64,000 nucleotides of DNA from DATFQE01 sp963738205 (GCA_963738205.1 CAVTVQ010000009.1:1-64000); one strand, 5' to 3'. Counted from the first letter of the stretch, positions 16,150 through 25,737 are shown. Translations and numbers: made by a program. The notes: a model not told the origin generated them from the sequence alone.

Positions 16150-18735
16150 GTGATACGGACTCCCGACCAGCGTCTGCGGGTGTTCGTGAGCTCGACGTTG
16201 GGCGAGCTAGCTGACGAGCGTGGGTCTGTGTCGCGCGCGATCTCGGCCCTGCGGCTGACGCCGGTGATGTTCGAGCTTGGGGCGCGGCCGCATCCGCCGC
16301 GGGAGCTGTACCGGGCCTACTTGGCTCAGAGTGACGTCTTCATTGGGCTGTACTGGCAGCGCTACGGGCAGGTCGGCCCTGGCATGGAGCTCTCCGGCCT
16401 TGAGGACGAGTTCGAGCTGTCGCGGGCGTTGCCGCGCCTGTTGTACGTGAAGGCGCCGGCGCCCGACCGCGAGCCGCAGCTCGTCGACCTGCTCTCGCGC
16501 GTCCGGCAGGAGGCTTCGTACCGCACCTTCCGCACGGCCGCTGAGCTGGGTCGGCTTGTCCGCGACGATCTCGCGACGCTTCTCAGTGAGCGCTTCGCGG
16601 CTGCGAGCCGACCGCCGGTGGCGGTGCCGCCGGCGCGCGGCCCTCGCCGCCTCCCCGTCGCAGGGACCTCGCTGGTCGGGCGAGATGAGGCGATCGAGGA
16701 AGTGGCTGAGTTGGTCGGGCGCGCCGACGGACGGCTGGTCATGTTGACGGGGCCGGGCGGGGTCGGCAAGACCCGGTTGGCGATGGCGGTGGGCGACCGG
16801 GTACATGAGCGCTTCGATTCAGGGGCGGCGTTCGTGGCGCTGGCGTCGGTCACCGAGCCCGAGCAAGTCCTCGCGACGATCGGTCGAGCGGTTGGGGCCG
16901 AGGTGGGAGGGACGGACTCGCCGCTGCAGGCGCTTGTCGACTACCTGGATGACGGCCGCTGGCTGCTGATCCTCGACAACCTGGAGCACCTGGTCGGCGT
17001 CGCGCGCGACCTATACGAGTTGCTGGCCCGCTGTCCCGAAGTTGCGATCCTGGCGACCAGTCTCACGGCCCTCAGGCTCCGGGGTGAGCGAGAGTACCCG
17101 GTGCCGCCGCTGCCGCTCCCACCCGACCCCGGCACGGTTTCGGCCGATGCACTGGCTTCCTCTCCGGCGGTAGCGCTGTTCGTCGATCGCGCGCGCGCGG
17201 TCCGTTACGACTTTGCCCTGACGGAGGCGAACGCTCTGGCGGTAGTCGAGATCTGCCGGCGCCTGGATGGTCTGCCGCTGGCTATCGAGTTGGCGGCCGC
17301 CCGCGCCAGGACGATCGACCCCGGGGCGCTTCTGTGGCGTCTGGGGAGATCGCTTGACGCTCTGGGGACCGGCACGGTCGACATGCCCGAGCGCCAGCAC
17401 ACTCTGCGGGCCACGGTCGAGTGGAGCGTGGGTCTGCTCGAGGAGGCCGAGCGGTCGCTGCTCGAGGTGGCGGCGGTTTTCACGGACAACTGGACCGTGG
17501 AGGCGGCCGCTGCGGTCGCCGGCCTGGACGAAGACCGCGCCCTCGATCTGACCGAGGCGCTGGCCGGTCACAGCCTTATCTATCTCGATGTCACAGATCA
17601 CGGTCCCTGTTCGCGGATGCTCGAGACGATCCGGCGGTTCGTCGCGGAGCGGCTGGCGGCGCGGTCCGACGTCGCCGAGATCGAGCGCCGCCACGCCGAG
17701 TATTACCGGGTGCTGGCCGAGCAGGCGGATCGGCCGCTGCGGAGCTTCGGCCAGAGCGAGTGGGCGGAGCGCCTGCAGGCCGAGGCGGGCAACCTGGGCG
17801 CCGCAGTGCGCTGGTACCTGGCCAACGATCCCGCGCCGCTGCCACACCTCTTCAGGGTCCTGTCGCCCTTCCGGGTGCTGTGGGTCTTCTGGGGCGTGCG
17901 GTACGAGATCATGGGCGAGGCCCGCTCCTGGGTCGAGCAGCTCCTGCCGACCGCCGACTCGCTCGACCCCCAGGCTCGAGCGGAACTGCTGTTGACGGCC
18001 GCGGTCACCGCCCTCGAGGCGAGCGACAGCACAGCCGCGCTGGCGACCCGCGAGCGCTTGGCGCCGCTGCTGGACGAGGTCGATGACCCCTACCTCCAGG
18101 CCGTATGCGAGCTGGTCAACTCGTGGACATCGTTCGTCGCACACGATTGGGATCGCGCTGTCATGGAGTCGTCGGCAAGCCTCGAGAAGTTCCGCGGCCA
18201 GGATGAGCCGCTGTGGACGGCCATGGCCCTGCTCAGTCTCGGCAGCCTGGAGGCGGCCGTGGGCCGCTACGACGACGCCGACCGCCACCTGATCGAGACG
18301 CGCGACCTGGCGGAGCGGTTCGACAACGATTGGCTGGCCGGCGCCTCCCGGGTGCGACTAGGCTTCCTGGCACTGGCGCGCGGCTTGCTCGACGACGATC
18401 GGGCGCTGCTCGACGAGGCGCTGGACATCAGCCTGGCGACAAACAACACCTACAACCTGATCCTGTGCGTGAACGCATTCGCCCAGTTGGCTCTCGTGGA
18501 AGACGACCCGGAGAGGGCGGCGCGGCTGGCGGGGGCGGCTGCGGGCCTGCGCCGACGGGCCGGCCTGCAGGTGTTCAGCTCGCTCACGGGGGAGGTCGAG
18601 CTCGTCGTCCAGATCCGCCAGACGCTGGCGGCCGACCGCTTCGACCAGCTGTATGCCATGGGCTCCCGGCTCGAGCTCCAGGAGGCGGTGGCCGCCGCCC
18701 GCGACACGCGCCACGCGAACGCTCGAACATCCTGA
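16150..18735 (+). CDS. DUF4062 / NB-ARC / TPR STAND NTPase
   Basis: The 861-residue protein begins with a DUF4062 domain (about 8-105; LRVFVSSTLGELADER, then SDVFIGLYWQRYG). An NB-ARC ATPase follows, with Walker A GPGGVGKT at 201-208, Walker B LLILD at 272-276 and the GLPLAIELAAARAR motif near 375. A long C-terminal half (about 520-830) has paired-helix TPR-like repeats. STAND proteins are switch-like sensors, and DUF4062 resembles effector or signalling modules attached to prokaryotic NLR-like proteins. No DNA-binding domain is present. Location in an att-flanked interval favours a defence or regulatory accessory role, but this is inference. Confidence 0.88.
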   Translation: MIRTPDQRLRVFVSSTLGELADERGSVSRAISALRLTPVMFELGARPHPPRELYRAYLAQSDVFIGLYWQRYGQVGPGMELSGLEDEFELSRALPRLLYVKAPAPDREPQLVDLLSRVRQEASYRTFRTAAELGRLVRDDLATLLSERFAAASRPPVAVPPARGPRRLPVAGTSLVGRDEAIEEVAELVGRADGRLVMLTGPGGVGKTRLAMAVGDRVHERFDSGAAFVALASVTEPEQVLATIGRAVGAEVGGTDSPLQALVDYLDDGRWLLILDNLEHLVGVARDLYELLARCPEVAILATSLTALRLRGEREYPVPPLPLPPDPGTVSADALASSPAVALFVDRARAVRYDFALTEANALAVVEICRRLDGLPLAIELAAARARTIDPGALLWRLGRSLDALGTGTVDMPERQHTLRATVEWSVGLLEEAERSLLEVAAVFTDNWTVEAAAAVAGLDEDRALDLTEALAGHSLIYLDVTDHGPCSRMLETIRRFVAERLAARSDVAEIERRHAEYYRVLAEQADRPLRSFGQSEWAERLQAEAGNLGAAVRWYLANDPAPLPHLFRVLSPFRVLWVFWGVRYEIMGEARSWVEQLLPTADSLDPQARAELLLTAAVTALEASDSTAALATRERLAPLLDEVDDPYLQAVCELVNSWTSFVAHDWDRAVMESSASLEKFRGQDEPLWTAMALLSLGSLEAAVGRYDDADRHLIETRDLAERFDNDWLAGASRVRLGFLALARGLLDDDRALLDEALDISLATNNTYNLILCVNAFAQLALVEDDPERAARLAGAAAGLRRRAGLQVFSSLTGEVELVVQIRQTLAADRFDQLYAMGSRLELQEAVAAARDTRHANARTS

Positions 18736-19030
18736 GCCGACGCCCGACCAGGAAAGCGGCTCGGCAGGCTGGGTGAGCCCCTGAAGAAGTCAGCGTCCGA
18801 CTGAGGGCCGGAGGACGCGCGCTCCCGCCCTGTGTTCCGGGACCCATGCGCTCGGGCTGTCCTTCTCGATGTCTTCATCGTCGGTGCCTTGAAAGGCGAA
18901 GCGTGTGCCGACGCTGGTCTGCATGAACGCGCACGGGAAACGGGAACCTGCGGCGCCGACAACCTGGCGCCGACGCTCGACTACACGGGCGCCGGCAACG
19001 GCGCCGTCAACGAGAGGGACTCGTCGGTCA
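18736..19030. other. Gap after the STAND gene, grading into a decayed gene
   Basis: No intact gene. The last bases show pieces (LAPTLDYTGAGNG) that belong to the PxKF-like remnant listed next. Confidence 0.5.
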
Positions 19031-19192
19031 CTCGCCGGACACGGGCAGCGCGATGCGCTGGGACGCCTCGGCGGTCCAGTACGTCTTCAACCCGGCCACG
19101 AAGGAGAAGACCGCAGGGCGCGTACACGCTCTACCTGCGCTCGTCCGCTGAGGGCTCGGAGATCGCCTCGACGAGCTCACCGGTCTTCTGCT
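18950..19192 (+). pseudogene. Decayed C-terminus of a PxKF-type secreted-protein domain
   Basis: Two adjacent frames give SAMRWDASAVQYVFNPATKE and then YTLYLRSSAEGSEIAST. This order resembles the end of the actinobacterial domain that reads tGlRyda.gqYvynWkT...ytLtlrlddGs..., found at the C-terminus of many cell-surface proteins. The canonical W is replaced and at least one frameshift separates the pieces. It abuts a truncated amidohydrolase in the opposite orientation, so this is a junction of two broken genes. Confidence 0.5.
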
Positions 19193-19194
19193 CG

Positions 19195-19708
19195 TTCTCA
19201 TCGCCTGGCCACCCGTGCCCTGGATCGCAGTTACCCCGCCGACGAGGGCGCGAATCTCCGAATAGCGCAGCTGCGTCTTCGCTGGTAATGCTCGCTTCAA
19301 CCGGTCTTGCGGAAGACGCACGAGCAGGTCGTACAGCGGCGAATCGCGCCAGGCGTAACGGTTCACGAACTGCTTCGGCGGCTCCCATGCAGCGAACCCG
19401 TTGAACTCGGGATGCCCGTGCAGGTCGATCAGGCCGGGCAGAATCACTCCGCCCGTGTCGTGCACCGTCACACCCTGCGGCTCGGACGCCTGCACCGCTT
19501 GGATCACCCGTCCGGCCCCGACCACGACGTAGCCGTTCTCGATCGCCTCGTTCGGCGTCAGCACACAGCCACGCAACGCGATGGCCTCCGTCGGGGCTAA
19601 GCGTGGAAGCACCTCGAGCACGTCCTCCGTGCTGGGCGGTGACATCGCCTCACTGACCGCGGCGGTGTAGGCGGCCTCGAACGGACCCGGCTCACGATCT
19701 CGCGGCAC
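19195..19708 (-). pseudogene. Truncated amidohydrolase (N-terminal part only)
   Basis: The N-terminal about 165 residues match metal-dependent amidohydrolases: the beta-sandwich ALRGCVLTPNEAIENGYVVV, then GGVILPGLIDLHGHPEFNGF, where HGH supplies the first two metal ligands, and GGVTAIQGTGG. Full enzymes run over 400 residues and need three further histidine/aspartate ligands. All are absent because the frame enters unrelated sequence (antisense of the PxKF remnant). It is inactive as it stands. Confidence 0.8.
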
Positions 19709-19812
19709 GGCTTCCTCCAGCGATCGGATTCGTCCAACCCTAAGTGGTCAAGGCGACCGCCGCCGCGTTGTCAACAAGCGGCCGTCAGCGTTGACAAGAC
19801 TGACAGCAGGAG
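19709..19812. other. Short gap before att-like copy E
   Basis: No coding signal. Sequence changes abruptly into the partial tRNA at 19,813. Confidence 0.4.
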
Positions 19813-19891
19813 CCCCTAGCGATTTTCGAGACTTGTCTCGTTCGGCTCCACCACGCGGTCTAAGGCTGGTGCGCGACAGAACGCGCGACAC
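19813..19891 (-). repeat. Attachment-site-like copy E: tRNA-Ser anticodon arm core plus arm repeats
   Basis: Only the anticodon arm and start of the variable arm of tRNA-Ser(CGA) remain (CCCCTAGCGATTTTCGAGAC on the plus strand); the T arm and acceptor strand are missing. GCGCGACA occurs at 19,871 and 19,883, 39 bp from the core. The flank matches copy A (type 2). This is the most reduced copy and so delimits the shared recombination core. Confidence 0.8.
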
Positions 19892-20130
19892 TCATTCCTT
19901 GAGTCTCCGCTTCGTACTCGTCGTCGCCGGTGAGCGGCAGGCAGCATGTGGCCCCCTCCTTGCCTTTGGGCAGTCGATCGTACTCCCCAGTCGCCGGCCG
20001 GGCATGGCGCAAGAGATCCACGCTACTCAGCGTGGCGGGCCCTCCGAGCGATGTCAGGCGCGAGCACGCTGGCCCAGCTGAGCGTGCAAACACGCAAGCT
20101 GCGGGGTCAGGCTCTGGCTACGGTCCCGGC

Positions 20131-20709
20131 GTGGCTCATGACATCCCGTCCTGGGAGCAGATCTGCCTCAGCACCGAAAGGCTCTGCCTGCGCGCGCCAA
20201 CTCCCCAAGACGCGGAGGCCATGCACGAGCTGTTCGCGGATCCGGTGGTCATGCACGGCTTGAACAGAGAACCCGTCTCCGAGCTTGATGAGACCCGAGC
20301 GGTGATCGAAGGAGGGGTGGACGGTTGGGGAACCGACGGACTCGGTCCGTTCATTCTCGAGACCGCTACTGACCGTCGGGTGGTCGGCCAGGCGGGCCTG
20401 ATGATCTTCGACACGCGCGGCTGGACGCCCTCGACTCGGACAAGCGCGGGAAGCCATGCTCAGCCCGAGCTCGGCTGGGCCCTGATACGGGCGCATTGGG
20501 GTTTCGGATATGCGACCGAAGCAGCCGCAGCCATCCGTGACTGGGCATACGAGTCCCGGTCCATCGACCTTCTGGTCTCTTTGATCTCGCCCAACAACGT
20601 CCGCTCTCAGCGCGTCGCGGAACGACTCGGCGCGACACCGACCGAGACCGTCGCACCTGCGCGCACGAAGCAGAAAACGGTCGTCTGGAGACATACGCCC
20701 GCTGCTTGA
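20131..20709 (+). CDS. GNAT N-acetyltransferase (RimJ/RimL type)
   Basis: The 192-residue protein has the Acetyltransf_3 layout: LSTERLCLRAPTPQDAEAM at the N-terminus, motif A region ELGWALIRAHWGFGYATEAA (about 103-122) and the C-terminal SPNNVRSQRVAERLG (143-157). GTG was chosen because upstream in-frame sequence crosses repetitive, non-coding-looking DNA. Such enzymes transfer acetyl from acetyl-CoA to ribosomal protein or small-molecule amines, and some give antibiotic resistance. The substrate is unknown. It is one of three GNAT genes in this interval. Confidence 0.85.
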   Translation: MAHDIPSWEQICLSTERLCLRAPTPQDAEAMHELFADPVVMHGLNREPVSELDETRAVIEGGVDGWGTDGLGPFILETATDRRVVGQAGLMIFDTRGWTPSTRTSAGSHAQPELGWALIRAHWGFGYATEAAAAIRDWAYESRSIDLLVSLISPNNVRSQRVAERLGATPTETVAPARTKQKTVVWRHTPAA

Positions 20710-20928
20710 CGCAGAAGCGAAGCCCGCCCGGCTCGGGTTGCAGGCGAAGTCTCCGCTCAGGCGTCACTTCGGACACGCTCGCCCATGCGGACGTTCTGGC
20801 CCCACCAGCTATTCAGGTGATGGCGTCTCGTCTGCGCCATTGCTCGGCAATGTGCCCCGCCGGGGCTTCCGCCGTTAGCCTCCTCAGATGCGAAAAGAGC
20901 TCCCTGACGCGCCTGGAGAATGCAGCTG

Positions 20929-21720
20929 ATGGCAACTGTGCAGGAGTATCTCGACGCGTACGATCGGCAGCTTCGTACGGACGCCGAAACCCCGAGTGCG
21001 GTGGCCGTGACGCGGCTCGGCCCGCTGAGGCTGGTGACGTTCGCGGGCGGTCGTGGTTTCGTCACCTACCGGGATCTCGGAGGTGCTGATGGCGCGGTGA
21101 TCGCCCGGTGGGTGGAGGGCGCTCTTGCGCACTATCGTGGGGATCCTGGGATCAGCCGCGTCGAGTGGAAGACGCGCGCGCACGACCGCGCGCCGGCGCT
21201 TCACGACGCGCTCGTGCGAAATGGGTTCGTGCCGGGGGAGCCGGAGTCGATCATGATCGGCGAAGCCGCTCTGCTGGCGGTTGACGTTCCGTTGCCGAAG
21301 GGGATCCAGCTCCGGCGGGTGACGAGCGAGCCGGACGTCCGCGCGCTCAGTGCGATGCAGGAAGAGGTGTTCGGGGGCGGGTTCGCCGAAGAGATGGCAG
21401 ATGCGCTGCTTCGAAGACTGGGCTTCGGGGATGGGATGGAGCTCTGGGTGGCAGAGGCCGACGGAGAGATCGTCAGTTCCGGCCGCCTGGAGCCGGTGCC
21501 CGCCACGGAGTTCGCCGGGATCTGGGGCGGCGCCACACGACTGGAATGGCGTGGGCGCGGGATCTACCGGGCGCTCACGGCGGCCCGTGCACGATCAGCG
21601 CTTGTGCTTGGCAAGAGGCTGATCCACAGCGACTCGACCGAAGACTCGCGCCCGGTCCTCGAACGAGCAGGACTAGTGAAGGTCTCGACGACGACGCCCT
21701 ACCTGTGGAGCGCCAGCTAG
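20929..21720 (+). CDS. GNAT family N-acetyltransferase
   Basis: The 263-residue protein has a C-terminal GNAT fold with acetyl-CoA-binding motif A (TRLEWRGRGIYRALTAAR) preceded by the beta-4 strand FAGIWGGA. The N-terminal half (1-125) is a more divergent GNAT-like or adaptor domain. The second ATG (MATVQEYL) is used because GGAG lies at reasonable spacing, whereas the ATG nine bases earlier is too close. The substrate is unknown. The first GNAT gene ends 219 bases upstream on the same strand. Confidence 0.83.
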   Translation: MATVQEYLDAYDRQLRTDAETPSAVAVTRLGPLRLVTFAGGRGFVTYRDLGGADGAVIARWVEGALAHYRGDPGISRVEWKTRAHDRAPALHDALVRNGFVPGEPESIMIGEAALLAVDVPLPKGIQLRRVTSEPDVRALSAMQEEVFGGGFAEEMADALLRRLGFGDGMELWVAEADGEIVSSGRLEPVPATEFAGIWGGATRLEWRGRGIYRALTAARARSALVLGKRLIHSDSTEDSRPVLERAGLVKVSTTTPYLWSAS

Positions 21721-21910
21721 TAGGCGCTCGGGGACGCGCCTGCCGCCTCGCATTGGGCGAGCATGCTCTCCTTCGGCCGTCTGTTCTGCGCTATTGACCC
21801 ACGCTACTCAGCGCGATGGGGCCCGGCTCTCGACTGCGAGTTCGCCGTCGTACCGCTCGCCTGCGCCAGAGTTCGGGGATGACCCGGAACGGGGACGCTT
21901 GGTGGCTCGA

Positions 21911-22423
21911 TTAGCTTCCCCGCGTTTGCGGGCGAATCGGCAGCATCAGTGAGCAGTAGCCGTTGATCAGGGCGTAGCCGCTGTCGGTGTAGAGACGGAG
22001 AGCGGGGTCGTTGTCTTCCTCGGTCTGCACGACTAGGCGGAGTGCGCCCGACGCGATTGCAGCCGCTCGGACGAAGCTGAGAAGGGCGCGACCGACTCCA
22101 CGACGGCGGTGCGTCGGCAGGACGAAGAGGTCTCTGATCTGCCAGAAGTGGGCGAGCCGCAAGGATGCCGGTACTTCCATCGTGATCGCGAAGCCGACGA
22201 ACCTCCCACTGTCTTCGGCGACGAACGCGCGTAGGTGGGTGCTGAGGTTCTGTTCCAGCCAACCTATTGCCTGGGAGGAGTAGGAAGCCTCGCCGTAGTG
22301 GGCGCGATACTTGTTGAAGAGTTCGGCGAGTGCTTCGATTTCGCTGCGTGTCGGTGCGGTCAGAGTCCGAACTGAGACCGGCTCGCCGGTGGCCGAAGAA
22401 CTGGAATGGGTGTTCTGACTCAC
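21911..22423 (-). CDS. GNAT family N-acetyltransferase
   Basis: The 170-residue single-domain GNAT has N-terminal EALAELFNKYRAHYGEASY, beta-4/motif A DLFVLPTHRRRGVGRALL with the R-x-x-G-x-G pyrophosphate loop, and motif B DPALRLYTDSGYAL. The pattern resembles actinobacterial enzymes that acetylate small amines. The GTG start lies after GGAGAG. It is transcribed toward the second GNAT gene and is divergent from the epoxide hydrolase. Confidence 0.87.
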   Translation of the reverse strand: MSQNTHSSSSATGEPVSVRTLTAPTRSEIEALAELFNKYRAHYGEASYSSQAIGWLEQNLSTHLRAFVAEDSGRFVGFAITMEVPASLRLAHFWQIRDLFVLPTHRRRGVGRALLSFVRAAAIASGALRLVVQTEEDNDPALRLYTDSGYALINGYCSLMLPIRPQTRGS

Positions 22424-22616
22424 GGCTCTCCACGAAAACGGTATCGCCAAGCGGCAGTAACCTCGCCTGGGCCAGTGTGCGGGAATGTCACCCGAAGGCT
22501 GCCGGGGTCGATCTCGTAACACCTGTTGTATGACTCCATCGGTAGGCGTAGGGTCGCCTGGGTCCCCGACCGGAGAGGAGGAGCCGGGACCGCACCTACC
22601 AACAACGGAGGCCCTC

Positions 22617-23822
22617 ATGAGCAGCACCGTCGAGACCACCACCGAGATCCAGCCCTTCCAGATCGAGATTCCAGCGGAGCAGATCGACGATTTGCGCCGG
22701 CGCATCGAGTCGACGCGCTGGCCCACGAAGGAGCTCGTCCCTGATCCGTCGCAGGGGATTCAGCTGGCGCTGCTGCAGGCGCTTGCGCGCTACTGGGCCG
22801 AGGACTACGACTTCGGCCGGCTCGAGGAGCGGCTCAACGCGCTCCCGCAGTTCACCACCGAGATCGACGGGCTCGAGGTCCACTTCATCCACGTGCGCTC
22901 GAGGCACGACGACGCGCTGCCGCTGATCATCACGCACGGCTGGCCCGGGTCGGTGATCGAGATGCTCGGCGTGATCGAGCCGCTGACGGATCCGACGGCG
23001 CACGGCGGCGCCGCGGAGGATGCATTCCACGTCGTCATCCCGTCGATCCCCGGCTACGGCTTCTCCTCGGAGCCGACCGAGCCCGGCTGGGACTCCGGCC
23101 GCATCGGCGAGGCGTGGGCCGAGCTGATGAGCCGGCTCGGCTACACCCGCTACGTCGCGCAGGGCGGAGATCAAGGTGCCGGTGTCACCGACGCGATGGG
23201 CCGCCAGGCACCGGATGGGCTGCTCGGCGTCCACTTCAACTTCCTCGACGCGGTTCCCAAGGAGCTCTTGATGGCGGCGCTCAACATCCGGCTCGCGTTC
23301 TCTCACGACGACCGAGAGCAACTCGGCAAGGTGGTCGCGATCTTCATGCGTGGCTACATCGCCGAGATGGGCGAGCACCCGCAGACGATCGGCTACTCGC
23401 TCCTGGATTCACCGGTCGGTCTCGCGGCCTGGATGCTGGACCACGACGCCGACAGCTACGAGAAGATCTCGCGCGCGTTCCTGGACGGGGAGCCTTCAGG
23501 CGGCCTCACGCGGGACGCCGTCCTCGACAACATCACGCTCTACTGGCTGACGAGCAGCGGCGCGTCCACCTCGCGGCTCTACTGGGAGACCGGACGAGCT
23601 GGGAAAGCCTCGCTCAAGGATCCGCCCCCGCACGTCAAGCTCCCGGTCGCCTACACGGTGTTCCCGGACGAGCTCTTCCAGGCACCGCGTCACTGGGTGA
23701 AGCACGCCTACCACAACCTCGTCTACTTCAACGAGGCCGAGAAGGGCGGGCATTTTGCGGCGTGGGAGGAGCCCGAGATCTTCGCGAGCGAGATGCGCGC
23801 CGCCTTCAAGTCGCTGCGCTGA
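22617..23822 (+). CDS. Epoxide hydrolase (microsomal-type, alpha/beta hydrolase)
   Basis: The 401-residue enzyme begins with the epoxide hydrolase N-terminal domain (FQIEIPAEQIDDLRRRIEST, WP, YDFGRLEERLN). The catalytic domain has oxyanion motif HGWPG (107-111), nucleophile D185 in GGDQGAG and catalytic H379 in GGHFAAWE. This aspartate-type triad is characteristic of soluble/microsomal epoxide hydrolases, which convert epoxides to diols. ACGGAGG precedes the ATG. An upstream GTG/ATG frame is less protein-like. It is the last gene before partial tRNA copy C, so it may have arrived with that element. Confidence 0.92.
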   Translation: MSSTVETTTEIQPFQIEIPAEQIDDLRRRIESTRWPTKELVPDPSQGIQLALLQALARYWAEDYDFGRLEERLNALPQFTTEIDGLEVHFIHVRSRHDDALPLIITHGWPGSVIEMLGVIEPLTDPTAHGGAAEDAFHVVIPSIPGYGFSSEPTEPGWDSGRIGEAWAELMSRLGYTRYVAQGGDQGAGVTDAMGRQAPDGLLGVHFNFLDAVPKELLMAALNIRLAFSHDDREQLGKVVAIFMRGYIAEMGEHPQTIGYSLLDSPVGLAAWMLDHDADSYEKISRAFLDGEPSGGLTRDAVLDNITLYWLTSSGASTSRLYWETGRAGKASLKDPPPHVKLPVAYTVFPDELFQAPRHWVKHAYHNLVYFNEAEKGGHFAAWEEPEIFASEMRAAFKSLR

Positions 23823-23939
23823 TTGGCGTGTGAGCGGCGCGCACGAAAGGTGCGCGCCGCTCGCGGCTTATTCGCGGAGCGTCTTGCGCTCTCTCGCCAC
23901 CCGCTGCTTGCGGACGACCTCCACCGGCAACCGTTCGCG
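23823..23939. other. Short gap between the epoxide hydrolase and att-like copy C
   Basis: A GC-rich stretch with no gene. A small inverted repeat (GCGGCGCGCACG / CGTGCGCCGC region just after the stop) could terminate the epoxide hydrolase transcript, but it is imperfect. Confidence 0.4.
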
Positions 23940-24298
23940 TGTGCCAGCGTGCTGTCGCCAGAAGCTGCGTGCCCGCCCGTTCGGCTCGACCACGCGCGCG
24001 CCGCTAGGTGGCCAGGCGCACGCATTCTTCGGCTTTGCTCGGATCGCGGCGCCGCTGCGCGACAGTCGCGCGACAGTCGATGGCGGTTTCGAGCGGTTTC
24101 AGACGATGGGAGAGGCGGGCTCGAGGCCCGCCTCTCTCTTGCTTGATCCCGCATCGTTGCAGTGGATCCGGGTTGTCAGCGGAGGGGGAGGGATTCGAAC
24201 CCCCGAGGGACCTAACGGCCCCCTGCGATTTTCGAGACCGCACGCATTTGGCTCAACCATGCGTGCTGAGGCCCGGTGCGCGACACAACGCGCGACAG
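23940..24298 (-). repeat. Attachment-site-like copy C: long downstream flank, 3' half of tRNA-Ser(CGA) and arm repeats
   Basis: The tRNA part is 24,180-24,240. About 240 bases on its 3' side match the intact tRNA locus (33,490-33,739), with GCGCGACA at 24,057 and 24,068 (11-bp period) and an 11-bp hairpin at 24,110-24,136. On the other side GCGCGACA recurs at 24,278 and 24,290, 41 bp from the anticodon arm. This copy shows the full bilateral layout expected of an attachment site. Confidence 0.88.
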
Positions 24299-24642
24299 TT
24301 CGCGCCTAGGCCTTGAGTGCACAAGCTCGCGTTGGGTCTGACTGCGCGCCTTGCGGCGTGAAACGACGCCCTGCGTACGACGTCGCGGGCCAGGTCCCCC
24401 ATAAGTCGCTCGGTTTCTAGAGAAGGTCTCGACGATTGCGTCGACCTCGCGCGCGCGTCTCGCTTCCGGCCGATGTGTTCTCGCCGGCGTTCCGGCCGTT
24501 GTCCTCTCGCGGGCGCCGGCGGCGTGCGGGCCGCGGGCGTGCCGGACGATTGTTCCCGGTCGTTTAAGGGTCTTGTAAGACGGGCGCAAGGTTTACCGCT
24601 TACGCTCGCCTCGTTCATCGACGAGGAGAGGCGGGCTTCATC
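24299..24642. other. Gene-free leader region of the kelch gene
   Basis: No gene seen. The last 100 bases are AT-richer (TTTAAGGGTCTTGTAAGAC) and are likely to contain the kelch promoter, although no clean hexamer pair is evident. Confidence 0.45.
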
Positions 24643-25737
24643 GTGAGTACGAAGGCCCTTGCGTTCGGTCTCTGCGCATTGCTTGCGATCGCGGCTGCTC
24701 CGCTTGCTTCGTCTGCGAGCACTGCAGCGGGCAGCTGGGCGGCGACGGCGAGCATGTCGACCGCGCGCTCGAGCATGACCGCGACTTCGCTGGCGGACGG
24801 GCGCGTCCTCGCGATCGGTGGGGTCGGTGAGTCGACTTCCGAGCTGTACGACCCGGCCAACGGCGCGTGGATACCGGGTGGGACGCTGAACGAGTCGCGC
24901 TGGCTGCACGTCGCTGTGCGTCTGCGAGACGGGCGTGTGCTCGCCGCTGGCGGCGCCTATACCGCGAGCGCCGAGCTGTACGACCCGGCGGCGAACCGCT
25001 GGACGCCGACCGGGAGCATGAGTGTCGACCGGCACAGTTCCACCGCCACGCTTCTGCGCGATGGGCGCGTGCTCGTCGTCGGCGGTCAGTCGGGGAACGG
25101 CACCGGCGTGCTGGCGAGCGCCGAGCTGTACGACCCGGCGACCGGCCGCTGGACGTTGACCGGAGGCCTGCGGACGCCCCGCCGAGGCCACACGGCGACG
25201 TTGCTGGCAGACGGCACGGTCTTGGTCGCGGGCGGTTTCAGTTCCGGCGAGCCCTGGTACTTGCCGAGCGCGGAGCTCTACGACCCCGTCCGCGGACGCT
25301 GGGGCCGTGTCGCGCTGATGACGGCGCCCCGCGAGCAGGCGAGCGCGACCCTGCTCGGCAACGGCCGCGTGCTCGTCGCCGGCGGGGGGAACCCGTTCGG
25401 AACGGCAGGCCTCTCCGCCGAGCTCTACGACCCGGGCTCGGGCAGGTGGACTCCGACCGGGAGCATGGCCGACGACTGGGGACCAGGGGCCGTGCTTCTC
25501 CGAGACGGACGCGTGCTCCGCGCCGGGGGCGGCGGCGAGACGGGCGGCGTCTACTCCCCCGCCACCGGCAGCTGGACTGCGACCGGCCCGAGAGTCCATT
25601 CCTTGGCCGGCGGCGCCGTCCTCGCCCTACTCTCCAACGGTCAGGTCCTCAGCGTCGGCGGCGCGAGGCTGGCGAACTGCAGTCCCAAGGGGTGCGGCAG
25701 CGAGCCGGTCGCGAGCGCCGAGCTGTACACCCCGTAG
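24643..25737 (+). CDS. Secreted kelch-repeat beta-propeller protein
   Basis: The 364-residue protein begins with a signal peptide (LAFGLCALLAIAAAPLASSA). It consists of about six kelch-type repeats of some 50 residues, each with DGRVLxxGG, SAELYDPxxxxW and TxTGxM. This matches galactose-oxidase/kelch propellers. The copper ligands of galactose oxidase are not recognisable, so a binding or scaffold role is more likely. GTG start after GAGGAGAGGCGG. It is the first gene of the interval between copies C and D, which is rich in exported proteins. Confidence 0.9.
   Translation: MSTKALAFGLCALLAIAAAPLASSASTAAGSWAATASMSTARSSMTATSLADGRVLAIGGVGESTSELYDPANGAWIPGGTLNESRWLHVAVRLRDGRVLAAGGAYTASAELYDPAANRWTPTGSMSVDRHSSTATLLRDGRVLVVGGQSGNGTGVLASAELYDPATGRWTLTGGLRTPRRGHTATLLADGTVLVAGGFSSGEPWYLPSAELYDPVRGRWGRVALMTAPREQASATLLGNGRVLVAGGGNPFGTAGLSAELYDPGSGRWTPTGSMADDWGPGAVLLRDGRVLRAGGGGETGGVYSPATGSWTATGPRVHSLAGGAVLALLSNGQVLSVGGARLANCSPKGCGSEPVASAELYTP

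Noticed and set aside
20007..20040. Small inverted repeat CCACGCT/AGCGTGG
   Set aside because: A similar piece near 21.8 kb lacks the pairing, so it is probably chance in high-GC DNA.
24253..25599. Long open frame on the minus strand opposite the kelch gene
   Set aside because: Arg/Ala-rich composition and no recognisable motif. It is the antisense shadow of a high-GC gene whose own repeats are clear.
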